Assembly (NCBI RefSeq): GCF_003206575.1
Contig: NZ_PZJO01000001.1
Span: 26,720-90,719 of the forward strand
Origin: Salinicola endophyticus
Lineage (GTDB): Bacteria > Pseudomonadota > Gammaproteobacteria > Pseudomonadales > Halomonadaceae
Length of the DNA stretch: 64,000 nt
Direction: 5' to 3'
Part shown: in pieces, positions 9,293 through 17,108 of the stretch
Layout: every line of letters begins with the position of its first letter
Numbering within the stretch: the first letter of the stretch is position 1
Notes under the pieces: model-generated
The model's database searches: none
Told to the model about the DNA's origin: nothing
What the model saw: only the letters and a program-made list of their open reading frames with translations
Made by a program: the position numbers and the translations under genes

Positions 9293-9544
9293 CGCACTTT
9301 CGAAAGCGCCCGGCAGGCAGCGGCCTTCGCCGGCGTGATGTCTGTAAGCTGGGAATCAGGCAGTTCCGTACGAGGCCGGCTTCGCTCATTGAAAGCCGGC
9401 AATCCGAAGCTACGTCAGAGCCTATACATGTCGGCTATCGTCGGCATAAGTCGAAACCCGGATATATCGGCGCTCTATCGGCGGCTGACAGGCAATGGCA
9501 AGAGCAAAATGGAAGCCACGAACCGCTTAATGAGACGTTCGTGA
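9293..9544 (+). pseudogene. IS110 family transposase, C-terminal remnant
   Basis: An open stretch encoding RTFESARQAAAFAGVMSVS, then GNPKLRQSLYMSAIVGIS and a tail ending MRRS and a stop. This is the Transposase_20 part of IS110/IS1111-type DEDD transposases (shared pattern: F.sarq.aafaGl...SG......GnprlRqaLymaa). Only about the last 80 residues remain and the catalytic DEDD half is absent, so it cannot be active. It lies directly upstream of the AT-rich biosynthetic island, suggesting how that island arrived. Confidence 0.8.
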
Positions 9545-9816
9545 ACGGTCTGGAAAGATTGTATATAGTATATGATCTCATTGGGCCACCTATACTACGA
9601 AACCACGAAGGATCTGCACAGGACTCCCCAAACAGCAATTGGCCGGTCACGATGCTGGTTGAATTCGAGGACACGAAAGGCCTCTTCCGGCTGGTCGTAC
9701 TCGCCGAGAATACCTCCCTCGAAGAAATCATGTCCCGCGCAACTTTTCACAAGCGGATAGCAATTCTTCCAAAGCAATACACCAACAAGCTTATCTATCC
9801 TCAGGGTTCCGCGTGA
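9541..9816 (+). CDS. Possible small hypothetical protein at the start of the island
   Basis: An open frame of 91 codons from a GTG overlapping the stop of the IS110 remnant; an internal ATG at 9652 would give about 55 residues. The product looks soluble (VTMLVEFEDTKGLFRLVVLAEN and so on) and matches no family I know. No convincing Shine-Dalgarno precedes either start. The interval may instead be the promoter region of the kinase operon: it is AT-rich around 9560-9580 with TATATAGTATATGAT-like sequence. Low confidence as a gene. Confidence 0.3.
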   Translation: MNGLERLYIVYDLIGPPILRNHEGSAQDSPNSNWPVTMLVEFEDTKGLFRLVVLAENTSLEEIMSRATFHKRIAILPKQYTNKLIYPQGSA

Positions 9817-9843
9817 TCGAGCCTTTCTTCATTGGGGATGAAT

Positions 9844-10746
9844 ATGGATGTTCATACAGAGCTAGCTGGCTCCTTCCTCGATTGTGATGCATTGCCTAAA
9901 CGTGCAACTGGTCAGTGCTTTGGAACATTCGGTGAGTTGCTCCAAGGAGTGTTACCCAACAACCGGCATTTCCTCGTGACGCTTCCCGTGGACCTCGAAA
10001 CCGTTGTCGATTTCGAAGTGAATGAGGACACCCGAGTTTCAGCTTCCATAGCTTCCCGAACCAAGGCTTGCCGAGCAGCGGATGAGTACCTCTGCCGCAA
10101 CGACTTGCCTCCCGGAGGAAAACTCCACTTCAAGTCCGTATTCCCCGCAGGTAAGGGCCTTGCAAGCTCATCAGCAGATATGGTCGCAGCTATACGAGCA
10201 GCTGCCAGAGCTCATCTGCGTGAAGTGGTCCCTTTTGAGATTGAATGCATTCTGCGGAATATCGAGCCAACCGATGGAGTGATGTACGACGGCGTCGTCT
10301 CCTTCTACCACCGCGATGTAGAGCTGGATGAGCGACTTGGCGATGTCCCTCCCCTTTCAATCATAGGAGCCTGTCGCTCCGGGGAGTGCGACACCATCAA
10401 GTTCAATCAGGCTCGACATGAAGTATCAGCTCAGCTACGGGGAGAATATCTGGAACTGCTTAAGGAGATAAAGACTGCTTTCCGCAACAATGATCTTAAG
10501 TCACTTGGTGCGATTTCGACTCGCAGTTGTGAGTTATCCCAAACCTTCAATCCCATGCCCCACTTAGACACCATGCACTCTCTCATGGTCGAAACAGATG
10601 CACTCGGACTGATCGCAGCCCACTCGGGAACCTACCTCGGACTGCTCTATGACGTGAATGATCCTGAGCGAGTCAGCAAGTCAACCTACGCGCAGATGAA
10701 GCTTCAAGCAAATCGAATCAGCTCCCAACATTACAGAACGGTATAA
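9844..10746 (+). CDS. GHMP superfamily kinase, PduX/L-threonine-kinase-like
   Basis: A 300-residue GHMP kinase. Motif 1 is GTFGELLQG at residues 27-35 (PduX-type threonine kinases have GTCGELVQG). The ATP-binding glycine/serine loop FPAGKGLASSSAD is at 100-112. A C-terminal segment resembles motif 3 (IAAHSGTYLGLLYD). Family members phosphorylate small hydroxyls, so ATP-dependent formation of O-phospho-threonine, -serine or -homoserine is expected. The ATG at 9844 was chosen because GGGGA lies 5 bases upstream; TTG 9832 and ATG 9838 are in frame. It is first in a five-gene operon, 3 bases before the PLP enzyme gene that would use a phosphorylated amino acid. Low GC compared with neighbours. 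Confidence 0.85.
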   Translation: MDVHTELAGSFLDCDALPKRATGQCFGTFGELLQGVLPNNRHFLVTLPVDLETVVDFEVNEDTRVSASIASRTKACRAADEYLCRNDLPPGGKLHFKSVFPAGKGLASSSADMVAAIRAAARAHLREVVPFEIECILRNIEPTDGVMYDGVVSFYHRDVELDERLGDVPPLSIIGACRSGECDTIKFNQARHEVSAQLRGEYLELLKEIKTAFRNNDLKSLGAISTRSCELSQTFNPMPHLDTMHSLMVETDALGLIAAHSGTYLGLLYDVNDPERVSKSTYAQMKLQANRISSQHYRTV

Positions 10747-10749
10747 AAG

Positions 10750-11754
10750 ATGCTTAGATACAAATCCGCGCTGGATGCTATGCGGGACGCGACCTTGTTC
10801 ATCCTGGAAGATAATCTCCACATGGTGTCCTTCAAAGCAATGAAGATCGTCCCTGCTAACTACATCATCAAGAAGGCCTTATCCCGTAGAGATCTGAAGC
10901 CCGGGGGATTGGTGGCTGAGACATCAAGCGGTAACTTCGCTCTTGGGATGGCCATCGTTTGCAATCGCATGAACCTTCGCTTCGTTGCCATTGGCGATCC
11001 GATTATTGACGAGTCGTACAAACGTCAGCTTGAAATGCTTGGCGGCCGTGTTGAGATCATCACCGACAAGAAAGGAGCAGCGGGTTACCAAAAAGCTCGG
11101 CTTGATCGCCTTCATGAAATTCTTGCTAGCGAACCCGATGCATTTTGGTGCCGACAATACGACAACGATGACAACGCAAATGCCTACTCAGAGATCGGAC
11201 AGCAGCTCAAAGAGCTCATCGGCCCCCGAGCAATCCTGGTGGCTCCCGTGGGCTCTGGTGGCTCCAGTTGCGGCATAGCATCATCAATGCGCAATGCAGG
11301 TGCGGACTGCACTCTAATTGGGGTAGACACATTCAACAGCGTTCTCTTCGGCCAAGGTGGTGGCCCTGTCAGGCTGCGAGGGCTCGGCAACACGGTGATG
11401 CCGAAAAATCTACGTCATCAACTGTTCGATGACGTGCACTGGCTCACACCAGAGCTAGCAAACCACTATACACGCCTGCTTTACAGCTCCACCGGCCATT
11501 TCCGTGGCCCTACTACTGGGGCTGCATACAACGTTGCTCGCTTTGTGCGAGACCAGAACCCTGGTGTACCCATTGTGTTTCTAAGTCCAGATGATGGCTC
11601 ACGCTACACCAACACAGCCTATCTCGAGGACTCCAATGCCTCTGCCTTCGAGCACCTGGCCCCTCATCGCCTCCAATGGCCGACCGAGTACGATGCAAAT
11701 ACTCATTGGGCATGGATGCACTGGAATCGCAAGTCAATTCAGGCATATCGATGA
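10750..11754 (+). CDS. PLP-dependent beta-substitution enzyme (cysteine synthase / SbnA-like fold type II)
   Basis: A 334-residue fold-type II PLP enzyme. Lys32 in MKIVPANYII aligns with the Schiff-base lysine of the usual KDRPAxxII segment. TSSGN at 58-62 is the cofactor O3'/substrate-carboxylate loop. PVGSGGSSC at about 166-174 is the phosphate-binding loop, and LSPDDGSRY sits near the C-terminus. Such enzymes replace a beta leaving group (acetyl, phosphate) with S, N or another nucleophile. Preceded by a kinase gene, the likely donor is an O-phospho-amino acid, as in SbnA which uses O-phosphoserine. Odd points: the conserved Asp-Arg after the lysine is Ile-Val, and there is no SbnB-type dehydrogenase nearby. 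Confidence 0.85.
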   Translation: MLRYKSALDAMRDATLFILEDNLHMVSFKAMKIVPANYIIKKALSRRDLKPGGLVAETSSGNFALGMAIVCNRMNLRFVAIGDPIIDESYKRQLEMLGGRVEIITDKKGAAGYQKARLDRLHEILASEPDAFWCRQYDNDDNANAYSEIGQQLKELIGPRAILVAPVGSGGSSCGIASSMRNAGADCTLIGVDTFNSVLFGQGGGPVRLRGLGNTVMPKNLRHQLFDDVHWLTPELANHYTRLLYSSTGHFRGPTTGAAYNVARFVRDQNPGVPIVFLSPDDGSRYTNTAYLEDSNASAFEHLAPHRLQWPTEYDANTHWAWMHWNRKSIQAYR

Positions 11755-11757
11755 TCT

Positions 11758-14325
11758 ATGGCTATTATCTACATTGAGTCAAATACCACAGGTTTCGGTG
11801 AGGCACTTCTAACAGCATCACTGCCGTATGACGATGTTTATTTCTTGCTTCGCGACCCGTCGAAGTATGCCTTTCTCAACAAACTGGACCCCCGCATCCA
11901 CATTAAGATATGCGATACATCATCCATCGATGCTGTCGCAGATGAAATCTCTCACATAGATGACGTTCGCTATGTGACGTCGACGAGTGATGGCTACATC
12001 CAGATCGCTTCTGAGGTTACCGAGCGCCTTGTCTTGATCGGCAACTCCCCAAGCTCAGTCAACTTGTGCCGTGACAAATTCAGCCTCCAGAGTGTGCTGA
12101 GAGACTATGGCATCAAATACCCAGTAACGAGAGAGATCCAGAAGCCGAACGATTTAAAGGGTCTCGACTACCCTGTCATAGTGAAACCCCGTCAAGGCAC
12201 AGGGAGCACCGGTGTTCGGTTCATTGAAAGCTGCGATCAAATGCCACAGTTAACCGAGGGCAGTTGGATTTTACAGCAGTTTGCTCCGGGTACTGAATTT
12301 TCTATTGAGACGTTCACAGATGACCAAGGACATCACCTACTGGCCGTGACACGCAAGTTCGTTACAAAGCCTCCTCACTTCCTCGAGCTAGCGCATGTGC
12401 TTCCTCTGGAGTTGGACGATACAACGCATAGAAGAATTACCGAGACCGCTATCCGTGCTCTCGATGCCGTTGGGTACACCTTTGGGCCTGCCCACACTGA
12501 GCTGAAAATTCACGGTGATAGTGTGACTGTGATTGAGATTAACGCTCGATTAGCCGGCGGCATGATTCCTCGGCTTATGGAGCATGCCTATGGCTGGTCG
12601 GTCGTAGACCTTTACATTCGGAGCTATCTCTCAGGGCGTTGCCAGTTCAATATCCCCAAGCCTTACTTAACCACTGCTGTGTCGTTCATCGTCCCGGAAG
12701 TCGACCGACCATACTTGGGTGTTGAATTTTCCGCTGAGTGTTTCGAGTCCGGCGAGTTCCACACTTCAGGCAGAAATAAAGGAAAATTCGACTTCTCTGA
12801 TCGTGCAGGCTACGTTATTGCTACTGGTACTCATGGTATGGCAGCCCTTCGTAGTTCGCTCAGGAGTAGGAAATGCAGCCGTGTACTATACACCGACACC
12901 CATGAAACCCAAGTAGATGCAAAGGACATTTATGAGATCGTCAACCAAAAATCTGGACCTCCACGATTCGGTAAACTGACATCCAACTTGCTGACCATCG
13001 AGAAGGCTCACCTACTCATGCTGCGATCTCAGGGTGTGATTAAGCCAGGTCAATTCTGCGATCTTAAAGAGGCAGTTTTGGCATTGGAGTACAACCCTGA
13101 GTTGCTAGAGGAGCATCACTCAGGCCGCGGAGACTACTTTGACTATGAGCAATACGTAATCAGTCGCTGCGGTCGAAACACTGGTGGGATGATCCAAGCG
13201 GCCCGTTCCCGAAACGACATCAACGCAACCCACTTACTCTTGTCTGTAAAAGAAGTGATAAACGCGGTAGTGGAGCGCGTAATCATACTAGAGGAAACCT
13301 TGGCCAGCCGAGCAAGCGAGACTCTAGACGTTCCGTTGCCCATCTATAGCCAGTACCAAACAGCAATGCCAGGTACTGCTGGCCACTATATGGCAGCACA
13401 GGGAGAGATCCTACTAGATTCTCTCGACCCACTGATCGCTATGCGAGACGAGCTCGAGAGATCCCCGCTCGGGGCCTGTGCCGGTGCAGGGACAAGTTTC
13501 AATACTGACTCCCAGTACACCGCGAGGTTGCTCGGTTTCAAATCCGGCCCAACCAACTCCCTCAGTGCAATTACAGATAAAAATCCAGCACTTAGATGTG
13601 CCAGTCTGATGACGATCCTAAGCGGAGACATCAATCGAATCGCGAGCGACCTCCAACTGTGGTCAATGAGAGAAATCGCCTTTATCACACTTCCCAAGGG
13701 TATGTATGGTGGGTCATCGAACATGCCCCAGAAGCGTAATCCCTATCTGCTGGAATGGCTCAGACTGCACCACGACCTAAACGTAGGTCACTTGACTGGA
13801 GCTTTCTCCTCGCTGACCCACATTCCGACTGGAAACTCCTACCAGGCAAGCCGCATAGCTGTTGAGATCGTCGCGGAGATAGCAGAAAAGCTGCTCGATA
13901 TGCTGGATGTTTTGACATACGCGATTGAAGGCCTCTGCATCGATACCATTAGAACGGTGAGAGCCGTCAAACACGGAAATGCTTGCGCAACCATCGTGGC
14001 TGAGAGTTTGGTACAGCAAGGAAAATCATCCTTTCGTGACGCTCACACAGCAGTTGGGACTGTTCTGCTATCCGGCGGTGGCAACAAAGATTCTTTGTCG
14101 ACGGCCGCGGCAAACTTGCTGACCGAGTTAGAGAGTGAGGCTGATGGCGCCCAAGCCTATGAGCGTCTTGTAGGTGGGGGAGGCCCCGCAAAGGACAACA
14201 CACAAGCTGCTGTTACTTCATTGAGTGGTCGTCTGCGAGCTGTAGCTCGTCATCAACTCGCATTCAGGGCGCGAGAGAACGCCAACAAACGAGATCTCGA
14301 CAATCGATTTAGGAGAACAAACTGA
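11758..14325 (+). CDS. ATP-grasp ligase fused to argininosuccinate-lyase-like domain
   Basis: An 855-residue fusion. Residues about 1-395 are an ATP-grasp carboxylate-amine ligase: KPRQGTGSTG at 143-152 binds ATP, and EINARL at 260-265 holds the Mg2+-binding Glu/Asn and the Arg. Residues about 400-845 are an argininosuccinate lyase/fumarase-superfamily domain: ARSRND at 482-487, signature loop GSSNMPQKRNP at 652-662, and SPLGACAGAGTSF. The ligase should join a carboxylate to an amine via acyl-phosphate; the lyase should split an aspartate adduct to fumarate plus an amine. The ArgH THLQ catalytic motif reads SQYQ at 531-534, so its histidine is lost. The gene starts 3 bases after the PLP gene and overlaps the formyltransferase gene by one base. 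Confidence 0.88.
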   Translation: MAIIYIESNTTGFGEALLTASLPYDDVYFLLRDPSKYAFLNKLDPRIHIKICDTSSIDAVADEISHIDDVRYVTSTSDGYIQIASEVTERLVLIGNSPSSVNLCRDKFSLQSVLRDYGIKYPVTREIQKPNDLKGLDYPVIVKPRQGTGSTGVRFIESCDQMPQLTEGSWILQQFAPGTEFSIETFTDDQGHHLLAVTRKFVTKPPHFLELAHVLPLELDDTTHRRITETAIRALDAVGYTFGPAHTELKIHGDSVTVIEINARLAGGMIPRLMEHAYGWSVVDLYIRSYLSGRCQFNIPKPYLTTAVSFIVPEVDRPYLGVEFSAECFESGEFHTSGRNKGKFDFSDRAGYVIATGTHGMAALRSSLRSRKCSRVLYTDTHETQVDAKDIYEIVNQKSGPPRFGKLTSNLLTIEKAHLLMLRSQGVIKPGQFCDLKEAVLALEYNPELLEEHHSGRGDYFDYEQYVISRCGRNTGGMIQAARSRNDINATHLLLSVKEVINAVVERVIILEETLASRASETLDVPLPIYSQYQTAMPGTAGHYMAAQGEILLDSLDPLIAMRDELERSPLGACAGAGTSFNTDSQYTARLLGFKSGPTNSLSAITDKNPALRCASLMTILSGDINRIASDLQLWSMREIAFITLPKGMYGGSSNMPQKRNPYLLEWLRLHHDLNVGHLTGAFSSLTHIPTGNSYQASRIAVEIVAEIAEKLLDMLDVLTYAIEGLCIDTIRTVRAVKHGNACATIVAESLVQQGKSSFRDAHTAVGTVLLSGGGNKDSLSTAAANLLTELESEADGAQAYERLVGGGGPAKDNTQAAVTSLSGRLRAVARHQLAFRARENANKRDLDNRFRRTN

Positions 14326-15143
14326 TGCCCAGGGTCACGTTGCTCTGCTCCGACGGTCCCCACCACTTGTATCTTGCGGCTGAGTTGCAAAAAGCCTTCG
14401 GTGAGGTGCGAGTGATTGTTGAGCCTGGTTACGCTCAGGTTTTACGACTTCGAAGGACGGGCAACTATCGCGACTACCTATGGTCTCGGTATCACGATAT
14501 ACGGCGGCGTGTTTTTGGTTACTCCAAATTTCGCCAACGATATTTTTCACGCGAGGATGCCATTCGAGACTGGAAATGTCTCCGTGCACTTGAGGGGGTG
14601 AAGTTTCTAGAAACCCCATGGATCAACGATTCCTGTGTCATCGGTGCGCTTCGCGAGGAAGTTTCAGATGCCTATATAGTGATGGGCACCAAGATTATTG
14701 GTTCGAAGGTGCTAGCAGAGATTCCGTCTGACAGGATCATCAACGTGCATGGTGGCCACCTCCCTGAGTACAAGGGAAACCATTGTTTCTTTTTCGCACT
14801 TTATAACGGCGACTACGACAAACTCGGCGCTACCATCCATCGCGTCTCATCGAGCTTAGATGCTGGTGAGATCATCAGCCACCACTCCGTGAATTTTGAG
14901 TACGGCGATAACTCTGAGACGTTGTACTCGCGCGCAGAGAAACAGGCGGTTGTCTCGCTTGTCAACCGCTTACGGCTCTATCCTGATATCTCCCGTTGGG
15001 AGAACTCCCCTCAACCAGATAGGGGGACCGTATATCGAATGCGCGACCGAGGCCCGCTCGTAGAACTCAGACATCATCTTGCGATGCGTCGCCAGAGCGG
15101 TGACACTACAGCGAATGATCAGGAAGGGAGGCGAATTCGATGA
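14325..15143 (+). CDS. Formyltransferase family protein (10-formyl-THF dependent)
   Basis: A 272-residue protein with the GART/Fmt-type catalytic core: Asn140 and His142 in INVHGGHLPEYKG and Asp179 in SSLDAGEII, the Asn-His-Asp triad at normal spacing, with GATIHRV between. It should transfer a formyl group from 10-formyltetrahydrofolate to an amine. The N-terminal about 100 residues are not like purine GART or Met-tRNA formyltransferase and no tRNA-binding C-domain is present, so a small-molecule amine is the likely acceptor. Start and stop are fused to neighbours (TGATG with the ligase-lyase gene, ATGA with the exporter gene), so synthesis is translationally coupled. Confidence 0.85.
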   Translation: MPRVTLLCSDGPHHLYLAAELQKAFGEVRVIVEPGYAQVLRLRRTGNYRDYLWSRYHDIRRRVFGYSKFRQRYFSREDAIRDWKCLRALEGVKFLETPWINDSCVIGALREEVSDAYIVMGTKIIGSKVLAEIPSDRIINVHGGHLPEYKGNHCFFFALYNGDYDKLGATIHRVSSSLDAGEIISHHSVNFEYGDNSETLYSRAEKQAVVSLVNRLRLYPDISRWENSPQPDRGTVYRMRDRGPLVELRHHLAMRRQSGDTTANDQEGRRIR

Positions 15144-15736
15144 ATGATAGTTTGATTATTCAGTTATTTCAGATCTCATTGTTTGCCGTCCCCCTGGTCA
15201 TCTCGCCGGGTCCCAACAATTTGCTGGTGACAACAAATTGTGCCCAGTTTGGCTACCGGCGAACTTTGCCACCGTTAATCGGTATATCTCTGGGGGTTTT
15301 CGTTCTATTCATGGGGGTCGCTCTCGGCCTTGGAGGAGTTTTGAGCCGCTATCCTGCCCTTCATACTGCTCTCAAGGTCGTAGGGTCGGCATATATTTTG
15401 TACCTCGCCTACAAGCTTTATACTTCAAAATCGACTGGCACAGCGGAGCATGGGAATGATCACCCCATAACTCTGGGTCAGGCAGCTTTATTACAAGTGC
15501 TGAATCCCAAGATCTGGTTACTCGCTGCCACTGCGACATCCACGTTTCTACCCCTTACCGGAGGGGTCTACACAGATGCTATCCTGCTTTCAATCACGCT
15601 GGGACTGATATTCTTTCCGTGTAACACTGTGTGGGCGATGGGAGGGGTAATGATGCGGCATTTTCTTCATGGCCGGATGTTCTTCCGTATCATGGGATTA
15701 TTGACTGCATCCTCCGTGATTTTTCTACTTATATGA
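15140..15736 (+). CDS. LysE/RhtB family amino acid exporter
   Basis: A 198-residue inner-membrane protein with about six hydrophobic helices and the LysE-family signature SPGPNNLLVTTNCAQFGYRRTLPP near residue 22. It also has GSAYILYLAYKLY and QAALLQVLNPKIWLL. The family exports amino acids or small amino-acid-like compounds. Its ATG overlaps the formyltransferase stop (ATGA), and AGGAAGGGAG precedes it. As last gene of the operon it points to a secreted, amino-acid-sized product. Confidence 0.88.
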   Translation: MNDSLIIQLFQISLFAVPLVISPGPNNLLVTTNCAQFGYRRTLPPLIGISLGVFVLFMGVALGLGGVLSRYPALHTALKVVGSAYILYLAYKLYTSKSTGTAEHGNDHPITLGQAALLQVLNPKIWLLAATATSTFLPLTGGVYTDAILLSITLGLIFFPCNTVWAMGGVMMRHFLHGRMFFRIMGLLTASSVIFLLI

Positions 15737-15800
15737 TTATAACCCTCACATCTTCTATCAAATTCCGCAATGAATTCAACTTAGTTATCAAAGCAAACTA

Positions 15801-16694
15801 TCAGTCGCGATCTATACGCTTACGAAGAGCCGCCGGTGGGTACCCATAATGCCGCTTAAAGGCGCTAGTAAACTGGCTATGCTGAGCATAACCACACTCA
15901 AGAGCAATCATCGCCACCTTTTCATCAGTCTTCTGAAGCAGATCATGTGCTTGGTTCATCCGAAGTTGGGTCAAGTATGCATGGGGTGATTGACCGAAGG
16001 TGTTCTTGAACTTGCGTAGAAAGTGGAATCGACTGAGATTAATGAGCCCAGCGAGGTCATCGAGCAGGATACGTTCCCCTAGATTTTCATTCAAATAACC
16101 CCGAATGAGAGTGGCTTGGCGTACTGACAGACACCCCCGCAGGTCTGTGTCCTCAAGGTCTTTCTCTGCGAAGTGATGGAATGTATTCTGCAGTATCCAG
16201 CACATCAGGCTATCAATCCCAAGAGATAGCGATTGATCAGTCCAATCCGCCTGCGCAAGGCTACGAGCAGCAGAGCTAATTACAGGGGCCGATTCCTGGA
16301 ACACCTCTCGAAAATGACAACGCTCAGGCGCCTGGCGCATTGATTGAAGAAAATCGATGTCAAAACATCTAGGATCGAAGTAAATGTGGAGGAAATTCAG
16401 TCGATTGGTAATTTTCCATACCGACTTCCCTTCGCCCCTTGGGAACAGACAGATTGCGTCTTTAAAGCCCCTTCTCACAACTCTTTGCCCATGAATCTGG
16501 CTACAGTTCTCGCCTCCAGACAGATAGATGCTCAACACGTTCTCTGAAGAGCCGCTATATTCCGTTAGTGTGTCGTACCCAGACCACTCTGAAAGTACAA
16601 TTCCAGACGGTAACCGCAAGGAACGGACAGCTTTAGCTCCAGCAGTTTCGAGTGAGCCCTGGACTGTCAGCGGATTGGGATATGTCATTTGCAA
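15801..16694 (-). CDS. AraC family transcriptional regulator of the island
   Basis: A 297-residue AraC-type regulator. The N-terminal sensor covers about residues 1-180 and two C-terminal HTH units span about 195-293 (DLAGLINLSRFHFLRKFK and IALECGYAQHSQFTSAFKRHYG). It is convergent with the exporter gene, 64 bases apart, and shares the low-GC character of the island, so it probably controls the kinase-exporter operon (inference). The start is either TTG 16694, with GAGG 5 bases upstream, or ATG two codons later at 16688. Confidence 0.85.
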   Translation of the reverse strand: MQMTYPNPLTVQGSLETAGAKAVRSLRLPSGIVLSEWSGYDTLTEYSGSSENVLSIYLSGGENCSQIHGQRVVRRGFKDAICLFPRGEGKSVWKITNRLNFLHIYFDPRCFDIDFLQSMRQAPERCHFREVFQESAPVISSAARSLAQADWTDQSLSLGIDSLMCWILQNTFHHFAEKDLEDTDLRGCLSVRQATLIRGYLNENLGERILLDDLAGLINLSRFHFLRKFKNTFGQSPHAYLTQLRMNQAHDLLQKTDEKVAMIALECGYAQHSQFTSAFKRHYGYPPAALRKRIDRD

Positions 16695-16886
16695 CTCGAC
16701 CTCATGAAGACTGCCGCTATCCCTTTACAAGTTCGGCCTCCAGTCAACTGGTTCCCGGACCTGAAGCGAGCCACCTTTACATCAGTTGTCGCATCTATAC
16801 GAAATGTTTGATGACTCACGATATCCCTGCATATAGAGCAACGCAAGCCATACACTTGCCCTGGGCGACGACTGGACGATCATGCC
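16695..16886. other. Non-coding right flank of the island
   Basis: AT-richer stretch upstream of the AraC gene. No gene, repeat or clear terminator was seen. It probably contains the AraC promoter and the junction between imported and native DNA. Confidence 0.4.
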
Positions 16887-17033
16887 ATGCCGGCGCTCAC
16901 GTGAGCTTTCTCATCGCCTCGCTGGTGATGCTGCTCTTCTCGGTCGGTTTTGTGGCTATGACGCCTCACGTCAACGAGACTGGCGCCTTATTCTCCTACG
17001 TCACCCTCGGGCTGGGTCAGCAAATGGGCCGCT
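16887..17033 (+). pseudogene. Remnant of an APC permease gene
   Basis: Encodes SFLIASLVMLLFSVGFVAM followed by TPHVNETGALFSYVTLGLGQ, which aligns without gaps with residues about 50-93 of the permease at 6503-7951. At DNA level the match to 6642-6788 is about 85% by eye. No start codon, and nothing of the gene remains on either side. It is a scar of a second copy of that permease gene, next to intact tpm, and marks the right edge of the island. Confidence 0.8.
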
Positions 17034-17108
17034 GGCGATAGAGGAAGGACTGGGGGCAGGCGACACGCCTGGTCTGGACGACGACCGATAGCGAGTTCCC
17101 GTCGGCGT

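Noticed and set aside
11758-14325. Housekeeping argH (arginine biosynthesis)
   Set aside because: The ASL-like half is fused to an ATP-grasp domain, lacks the THLQ histidine, sits in a low-GC operon with kinase, formyltransferase and exporter, and has no arg neighbours.
16652-17041. Open frame including the permease fragment as a real gene
   Set aside because: Only the middle resembles the permease, with no family start or end and no ribosome site; better read as a pseudogene scar.
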